From assembly GCF_002019705.1 (NCBI RefSeq), contig NZ_KV917377.1, positions 1,548,565 through 1,612,564 on the forward strand: 64,000 nt of DNA, read 5' to 3'. The notes beneath the pieces are model-generated. The model had not been told where the DNA came from. It did no database searches and worked only from the letters and a program-made list of their open reading frames with translations. Source of the stretch: Shouchella patagoniensis (GTDB lineage: Bacteria > Bacillota > Bacilli > Bacillales > Bacillaceae_D). Shown here piece by piece: positions 59,452 through 64,000 of this stretch; the stretch's first letter is position 1, and every line of letters starts with the position of its first letter. Both the position numbers and the translations under genes were made by a program.

Positions 59452-62400
59452 ATACAAAAGAAATTATTAATTGCTGGTAGCTCTGCTTCAGCACTTACAA
59501 TCATCGCTTCAGCTTTTCCACTACAATCTGCATATGCTAGCTCAGTTGTTGTAAAAGAAACACACTACGACGTGTCGTTTGATACAGCTGTTAATCGTCA
59601 AATGAATTCATCCGCTCCTCCTCAGACGGACAAGAGTGGCCGTTGGCAAAATGCAAGTCGTTCAGATGTTGCTTATTATATGAATCCAACAAACTTTTCC
59701 CAAGGTACTTCATCTTATTTGCAGTTCTTGGATTTACAATCAAGTGCGGGGCTTGGAGCGAGTACGATTAATAATCAGCTTCTAGCTGGTAAAGGTACTT
59801 TATCAGGACAAGGACAAGCCTTTATTTCTGCTAGTAAGCTATATGGTGTAAATGAGATTTACTTAATTTCTCATGCGCTATTAGAAACTGGAAATGGTAC
59901 ATCCAGTCTTGCAAAAGGCGTTCAAGTAAACGGAAAAACAGTTTATAACATGTATGGTATCGGCGCATTTGATGGCGATGCAGTCCGTATGGGTGCTCAA
60001 TACGCCTATAATCAAGGTTGGTTTACACCTGAAGATGCAATTATTGGAGGCGCAAAATTTGTTTCCAACAGTTATATGGCTCGTGGGCAAAACACCCTTT
60101 ATAAGATGCGTTGGAATCCAGCTAATCCAGCTACATACCAATACGCAACTGATGTAGGGTGGGCTGTAAAACAAACACATCATATGTCTAATCTTTATAG
60201 TTTGGTTAATGATTATCAACTATCATTTGATGTGCCAGTTTACAAGGGTCAACCTTCAGGTGAACCTGGAGAAAATGAACAACTGGAACAACTTCCCACA
60301 AATACATATGGGACAACAACTGCTCGTTTAAATGTTCGCACAGGTCCAGGGCAAAATCATGCCGTAATTACAACCCTAGATTCCAATACCAAGGTTGAAC
60401 TACTTGCCAAGCAAGGGAATTGGTATCAAGTCAAAGTGGGCTCAATTAACGGATTTGTCTCTGCGGATTATTTAAAATTAGACCCTGAAAGTGAAGATCA
60501 AGTTGACGAAGGTTCTCAAAAGCCCATTGCTGAAGGAAAAACAACTGCTCGTTTAAATTTACGCAGTCAACCGAATACATCTAGTTCAATTCGGACAACC
60601 CTCTCCTTGGGACAAACTGTGCAAATTCTACAAAAAGAAGGCAACTGGTATCAAGTCAAAACTGGCTTTCAAACCGGATGGGTTTCTGCTGACTTTATTA
60701 CAATTACATCTGACAATGATCAGGCTGAACAAAATCCTTCTATCGGCTCTGCCACTACCACTGCTCGCTTAAACTTGCGCACTGGGGCTGGCACAAACCA
60801 CCGTATTGTTACAACGCTACCTGTCGGGCAAAAGCTGGAACTTCTTAAAAAAGAAGGCAACTGGTATCAAGTTAAAGCCGGGTCTCATACGGGGTGGGTT
60901 TCTGCTGACTTTATTAAATCTGACGGCAATGGTGGAAGCAATGTCGGGCAATCTTCTTCTATCGGCTCTGCCACTACCACTGCTCGCTTAAACTTGCGCA
61001 CTGGGGCTGGCACAAACCACCGTATTATTACAACGCTACCTGTTGGGCAAAAGCTGGAACTTCTTAAAAAGGAAGGCAACTGGTATCAAGTTAAAGCCGG
61101 TTCTCATACGGGATGGGTTTCTGCTGACTTTATTAAATCTGACGGCAATGGTGGAAGCAATGTCGGGCAATCTCCTTCTATCGGCTCTGCCACTACCACT
61201 GCTCGCTTAAACTTGCGCACTGGGGCTGGCACAAACCACCGTATTATTACAACGCTACCTGTTGGGCAAAAGCTGGAACTTCTTAAAAAAGAAGGCAATT
61301 GGTATCAAGTTAAAGCCGGGTCTCATACGGGATGGGTTTCTGCTGACTTTATTAAATCTGACGGCAATGGTGGAAGCAATGTCGGGCGATCTTCTTCTAT
61401 CGGCTCTGCCTCTTCCTCCGCCCACCTCCGCGTGCTCCCCGCGTCCCCTACACGCCGCCCTACCGTTCCAACGCTACCTGTTGGGCAAAAGCTGGAACTT
61501 CTTAAAAAAGAAGGCAATTGGTATCAAGTTAAAGCCGGGTCTCATACGGGATGGGTTTCTGCTGACTTTATTAATTTATCAAGTGATTCAGGTAAGGCAT
61601 CGAGTAAAGCTGAAACAATTAATAAATCTGGTATGACAACAACACGGTTAAATTTACGAACCGGTCCTAGTACTTCAGATAGGATTGTTACAACGTTAAA
61701 CAAAGACCAAGAACTAACAATTAATCAAAAGCAAAATGATTGGTACCAAGTAACGATTGGCTCACAAACCGGTTGGGTCTCCGCACAATATGTTACCTTA
61801 TTAAAAGAAAAACAAAGCATTCAAGCAATGAGTCGTTCTTTTTCATTTGCAGCTTTCATTGATCAAAATGAAAATACAAATAAAGTGACCGATGATGCAA
61901 CGGAACTATCCAAAATTGAAAATCAAAAAGATGAAGAGCTAGAGCAAGACGAGGGTCATAATAAGAATGAAGAACGTAAGTCTACTGAGCAAGATTCTGA
62001 TTCCTCTCTAGATGAAGATGTTTCTCTTGATAACGACGCTTCTGAAGACCAGAATGCAGATGAGCAAGATTCTGATTCCTCTCTAGATGAAGATGTTTCT
62101 CTTGATAACGACGCTTCTGAAGACCAGAGTGCGGATGAGCAAGATTCTGATTCCTCTCTAGGTGAAGATGTTTCTCTTGATAACGACGCTTCTGAAAACC
62201 AGGATGCAGATGAGCAAGATTCTGATTCCTCTCTAGATGAAGATGTTTCTCTTGATAACGACGCTTCTGAAGGCCAGGATGCAGATGAGCAAGATTCTGA
62301 TTCCTCTCTAGATGAAGATGTGTCTCTTGATAATGCCGCTTCTGAAGACCAGGGTGCGGAGGAGCAAGATTCTGATTCCTCTCTAGAGGAAGATGTTTCT

Positions 62401-63105
62401 CTTGATAAGGACGCTTCTGAAGACCAGGATGCAGATGAGCAAGATTCTGATTCCTCTCTAGATGAAGATGTTTCTCTTGATAACGACGCTTCTGAAGGCC
62501 AGGATGCAGATGAGCAAGATTCTGATTCCTCTCTAGATGAAGATGTTTCTCTTGATAATGACGCTTCTGAAGACCAGGGTGTGGATGAGCAAGATTCTGA
62601 TTCCTCTCTAGATGAAGATGTTTCTCTTGATGACGACGCTTCTGAAGACCAGGATGCAGATGAGCAAGATTCTGATTCCTCTCTAGATGAAGATGTTTCT
62701 CTTGATGACGACGCTTCTGAAGACCAGGGTGCGGATGAGCAAGATTCTGATTCCTCTCTAGATGAAGATGTTTCTCTTGATAACGACGCTTCTGAAAACC
62801 AGGGTGCGGATGAGCAAGATTCTGATTCCTCTCTAGGTGAAGATGTTTCTCTTGATAACGAGAATTCTGTTGACAACAACTCATTGAATGAGAGTGCTGA
62901 AGAAGACGAAAACTCGATTATCACCAAAGAAGAAATACAATTAGAGATAGAAGCAATCTTACTATCTAGTCCTGACCTAACGGCAACTCACCTAGAAGAA
63001 TTAGAAAAAGGAGATACAATAGAAATCGTGTCTAAAGACGGCAATTTCTACAAAGTGATTGTAAATGGTGTAGAAGGCTGGCTTTCTTCAGAGTCACTTT
63101 CATAA
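59452..63105 (+). CDS. Secreted N-acetylglucosaminidase with SH3b repeats and acidic repeat domain
   Basis: About 1217 residues. Signal peptide (QKKLLIAGSSASALTII... ending AYA), GH73-type glucosaminidase domain (residues about 80-260, with LISHALLETGNGTSSLA and VYNMYGIGAFD), seven SH3b wall-binding repeats (60300-61800), an Asp/Ser/Glu repeat of eleven 25-residue units (61987-62811), and a diverged eighth SH3 unit at the C-terminus. It resembles B. subtilis LytD in catalytic domain but not in architecture. A perfect GGAGGTG is followed 6 nt later by ATA (59452), giving MQKKLLIAG; the alternative is TTG at 59437. Cuts glycan strands during growth. One SH3 repeat contains a scrambled block. 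Confidence 0.85.
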   Translation: MQKKLLIAGSSASALTIIASAFPLQSAYASSVVVKETHYDVSFDTAVNRQMNSSAPPQTDKSGRWQNASRSDVAYYMNPTNFSQGTSSYLQFLDLQSSAGLGASTINNQLLAGKGTLSGQGQAFISASKLYGVNEIYLISHALLETGNGTSSLAKGVQVNGKTVYNMYGIGAFDGDAVRMGAQYAYNQGWFTPEDAIIGGAKFVSNSYMARGQNTLYKMRWNPANPATYQYATDVGWAVKQTHHMSNLYSLVNDYQLSFDVPVYKGQPSGEPGENEQLEQLPTNTYGTTTARLNVRTGPGQNHAVITTLDSNTKVELLAKQGNWYQVKVGSINGFVSADYLKLDPESEDQVDEGSQKPIAEGKTTARLNLRSQPNTSSSIRTTLSLGQTVQILQKEGNWYQVKTGFQTGWVSADFITITSDNDQAEQNPSIGSATTTARLNLRTGAGTNHRIVTTLPVGQKLELLKKEGNWYQVKAGSHTGWVSADFIKSDGNGGSNVGQSSSIGSATTTARLNLRTGAGTNHRIITTLPVGQKLELLKKEGNWYQVKAGSHTGWVSADFIKSDGNGGSNVGQSPSIGSATTTARLNLRTGAGTNHRIITTLPVGQKLELLKKEGNWYQVKAGSHTGWVSADFIKSDGNGGSNVGRSSSIGSASSSAHLRVLPASPTRRPTVPTLPVGQKLELLKKEGNWYQVKAGSHTGWVSADFINLSSDSGKASSKAETINKSGMTTTRLNLRTGPSTSDRIVTTLNKDQELTINQKQNDWYQVTIGSQTGWVSAQYVTLLKEKQSIQAMSRSFSFAAFIDQNENTNKVTDDATELSKIENQKDEELEQDEGHNKNEERKSTEQDSDSSLDEDVSLDNDASEDQNADEQDSDSSLDEDVSLDNDASEDQSADEQDSDSSLGEDVSLDNDASENQDADEQDSDSSLDEDVSLDNDASEGQDADEQDSDSSLDEDVSLDNAASEDQGAEEQDSDSSLEEDVSLDKDASEDQDADEQDSDSSLDEDVSLDNDASEGQDADEQDSDSSLDEDVSLDNDASEDQGVDEQDSDSSLDEDVSLDDDASEDQDADEQDSDSSLDEDVSLDDDASEDQGADEQDSDSSLDEDVSLDNDASENQGADEQDSDSSLGEDVSLDNENSVDNNSLNESAEEDENSIITKEEIQLEIEAILLSSPDLTATHLEELEKGDTIEIVSKDGNFYKVIVNGVEGWLSSESLS
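60742..61573 (+). repeat. Four 219-bp tandem SH3b repeats
   Basis: Copies begin at 60742, 60961, 61180 and 61399, each 73 codons, nearly identical in DNA. The fourth contains a 60-bp block (61411-61470) that no longer matches. Confidence 0.95.
61987..62862 (+). repeat. 75-bp tandem repeats encoding acidic 25-residue units
   Basis: Eleven full copies and one partial copy, each EQDSDSSLDEDVSLDNDASEDQ plus three variable residues. Period 75 bp is an exact multiple of three, so length changes by slippage keep the frame. Silent and missense differences distinguish the copies. Confidence 0.95.
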
Positions 63106-63108
63106 AAT

Positions 63109-63145
63109 AAGAAAAAAAGCTAAGCGATTGCTTAGCTTTTTTCTT
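63109..63145. terminator. Bidirectional terminator between the glucosaminidase gene and gtaB
   Basis: Arms AAGAAAAAAAGCTAAGC / GCTTAGCTTTTTTCTT with a GATT loop, between converging genes. Confidence 0.87.
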
Positions 63146-63160
63146 TACTTATTTAATCTT

Positions 63161-64000
63161 TTATTTACGAACCATATCTTCAAGTTCAAGATACTCTTTC
63201 ATTTTTTCAATTAAAGCAGGTTTTAAATCTCCCCTTTGCATCGCAAATTCAAGTGTCGTTAAGACAAACCCTAGCTTCTCTCCAACATCATATCGTTTGC
63301 CCTCAAAATCATATGCAAAAACTTGTTGTTCTTCATTTAGCATTTGAATAGCATCTGTTAGCTGAATTTCACCACCAGCTCCTGTTTCTTGCTTCTCTAA
63401 ATGTTTGAAAATGGCAGGTGTCAGCAAATAGCGTCCCAGTATAGCCAAGTTAGAAGGTGCTTCCTCCACTCTTGGCTTTTCTACAAAGCGGCTCACGCCA
63501 TACAAACGACCTTCTTTTGTTGTGGGATCAATAATACCATATCGATTTGTTGTGTCATGCGGCACTTGTTGTACACCAATGATACTCGCTTCTTTCTCTT
63601 CGTATTGCTCAATTAGTTGCTTCAAACAAGGTTTATCATTTTGCACAATATCATCACCAAGCAGAACGGCAAAAGGTTCATCACCAATAAACTTGCGGGC
63701 ACACCAAACCGCGTGACCAAGACCTTTTGGCTCCTTCTGGCGGATGTAATGAATATCTACTTTCCCTGCTTTTTGAACGGCTTCTAACAATTCATATTTT
63801 TCTTTTTCGGCTAGGTTTTGCTCTAATTCAAACGCATGATCAAAATGATCTTCAATCGCACGTTTTCCTTTTCCAGTGACAATAATAATGTCCTCAATAC
63901 CTGATTCAATTGCTTCTTCGACAATATATTGAATTGTTGGTTTATCCACAATCGGCAACATTTCTTTTGGCATTGCTTTTGTAGCAGGTAAGAACCTTGT
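63161..64000 (-). CDS. gtaB: UTP-glucose-1-phosphate uridylyltransferase, 5' end outside window
   Basis: The reading frame is open to the right edge (280 codons seen; the true start lies beyond). The first visible residues [21 protein letters not shown] follow the missing nucleotide-binding loop. Conserved [18 protein letters not shown] and [10 protein letters not shown] are present. Makes UDP-glucose for teichoic-acid glucosylation and glycolipids. Fits with tagU nearby. Confidence 0.95.
   Translation of the reverse strand, partial: TRFLPATKAMPKEMLPIVDKPTIQYIVEEAIESGIEDIIIVTGKGKRAIEDHFDHAFELEQNLAEKEKYELLEAVQKAGKVDIHYIRQKEPKGLGHAVWCARKFIGDEPFAVLLGDDIVQNDKPCLKQLIEQYEEKEASIIGVQQVPHDTTNRYGIIDPTTKEGRLYGVSRFVEKPRVEEAPSNLAILGRYLLTPAIFKHLEKQETGAGGEIQLTDAIQMLNEEQQVFAYDFEGKRYDVGEKLGFVLTTLEFAMQRGDLKPALIEKMKEYLELEDMVRK

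Noticed and set aside
61987-62862. CRISPR-like periodicity
   Set aside because: The whole 75-bp unit is repeated with no unique spacers, and it is in frame within a coding sequence.
61956-62927. Two long minus-strand ORFs (about 323 and 300 codons) across the acidic repeat
   Set aside because: They arise because a 75-bp repeat without stops in one copy stays open in every copy. No ribosome site, low-complexity product, and the plus-strand frame continues a recognisable protein.

Overview
The window is chromosomal DNA from a low-GC Gram-positive endospore-former of the Bacillaceae. Shine-Dalgarno sites are strong and purine-rich. TTG and GTG starts are frequent. Gene order follows the yvc/his/hprK/uvr/ftsEX/secA/flagellar/comF/degSU region of Bacillus subtilis. 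Very acidic secreted proteins (an oligopeptide-binding protein, and a wall hydrolase with a long Asp/Ser/Glu repeat) suggest an alkaliphile. That is inference; no species can be assigned from the sequence alone. Almost everything is on the minus strand, with a few plus-strand islands.

Layout from 1 to 64000. (1) 1-3913: yvcK (cut by the edge), rapZ and a Nudix hydrolase, then trxB and a TPR protein. (2) 4107-10514: a tightly overlapping histidine operon hisZ-G-D-B-H-A-F-I with a near-consensus sigma-A promoter. (3) 10850-14722: hprK-lgt-yvoD-ppaX-yvoF. (4) 15020-16729: yvlB-yvlC-yvlD behind a sigma-W-like promoter. (5) 16803-21660: uvrB-uvrA behind an extended -10 promoter with LexA boxes. 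(6) 21992-23230, plus strand: an FMN riboswitch controlling an EamA transporter, probably a flavin importer. (7) 23267-29295: ftsE-ftsX-M23 hydrolase, then ctpB and minJ, a division and wall-remodelling block. (8) 29492-35563: a small unknown ORF, a YitT protein, prfB with its programmed frameshift, secA, hpf with a sigma-B-like promoter, and a cold-shock gene. (9) 35996-36862, plus strand: a lipoprotein of unknown function. (10) 36892-49016: on the minus strand, degS-degU-degV-comFA-comFC-yvyF-flgM-flgN-flgK-flgL-fliW-csrA, then a sigma-D promoter and flaG-fliD-fliS-fliT. The flagellin gene, yviE and comFB are missing from their usual B. subtilis positions. (11) 49017-51262: a candidate structured RNA, yigZ, a frameshifted pcp pseudogene and a TRIC-type channel. 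(12) 51442-57689: an Lrp-like regulator heading an oligopeptide ABC transporter operon. (13) 58277-64000: tagU (LCP ligase), a 1.2-kresidue glucosaminidase with SH3 and acidic repeats, and gtaB (cut by the edge), a teichoic-acid/cell-wall group.

Most of the window is ordinary core genome. The points most worth a second look are: a 60-bp, C-rich, length-preserving scramble inside one of four otherwise near-identical 219-bp SH3 repeats; a probable structured RNA with its own terminator between degS and yigZ; the FMN-riboswitch-controlled EamA transporter; the apparent AUA start of the wall hydrolase; the doubly frameshifted pcp; and the flagellin-less csrA-fliD junction. I see no CRISPR array, insertion sequence, prophage, rRNA or tRNA gene.
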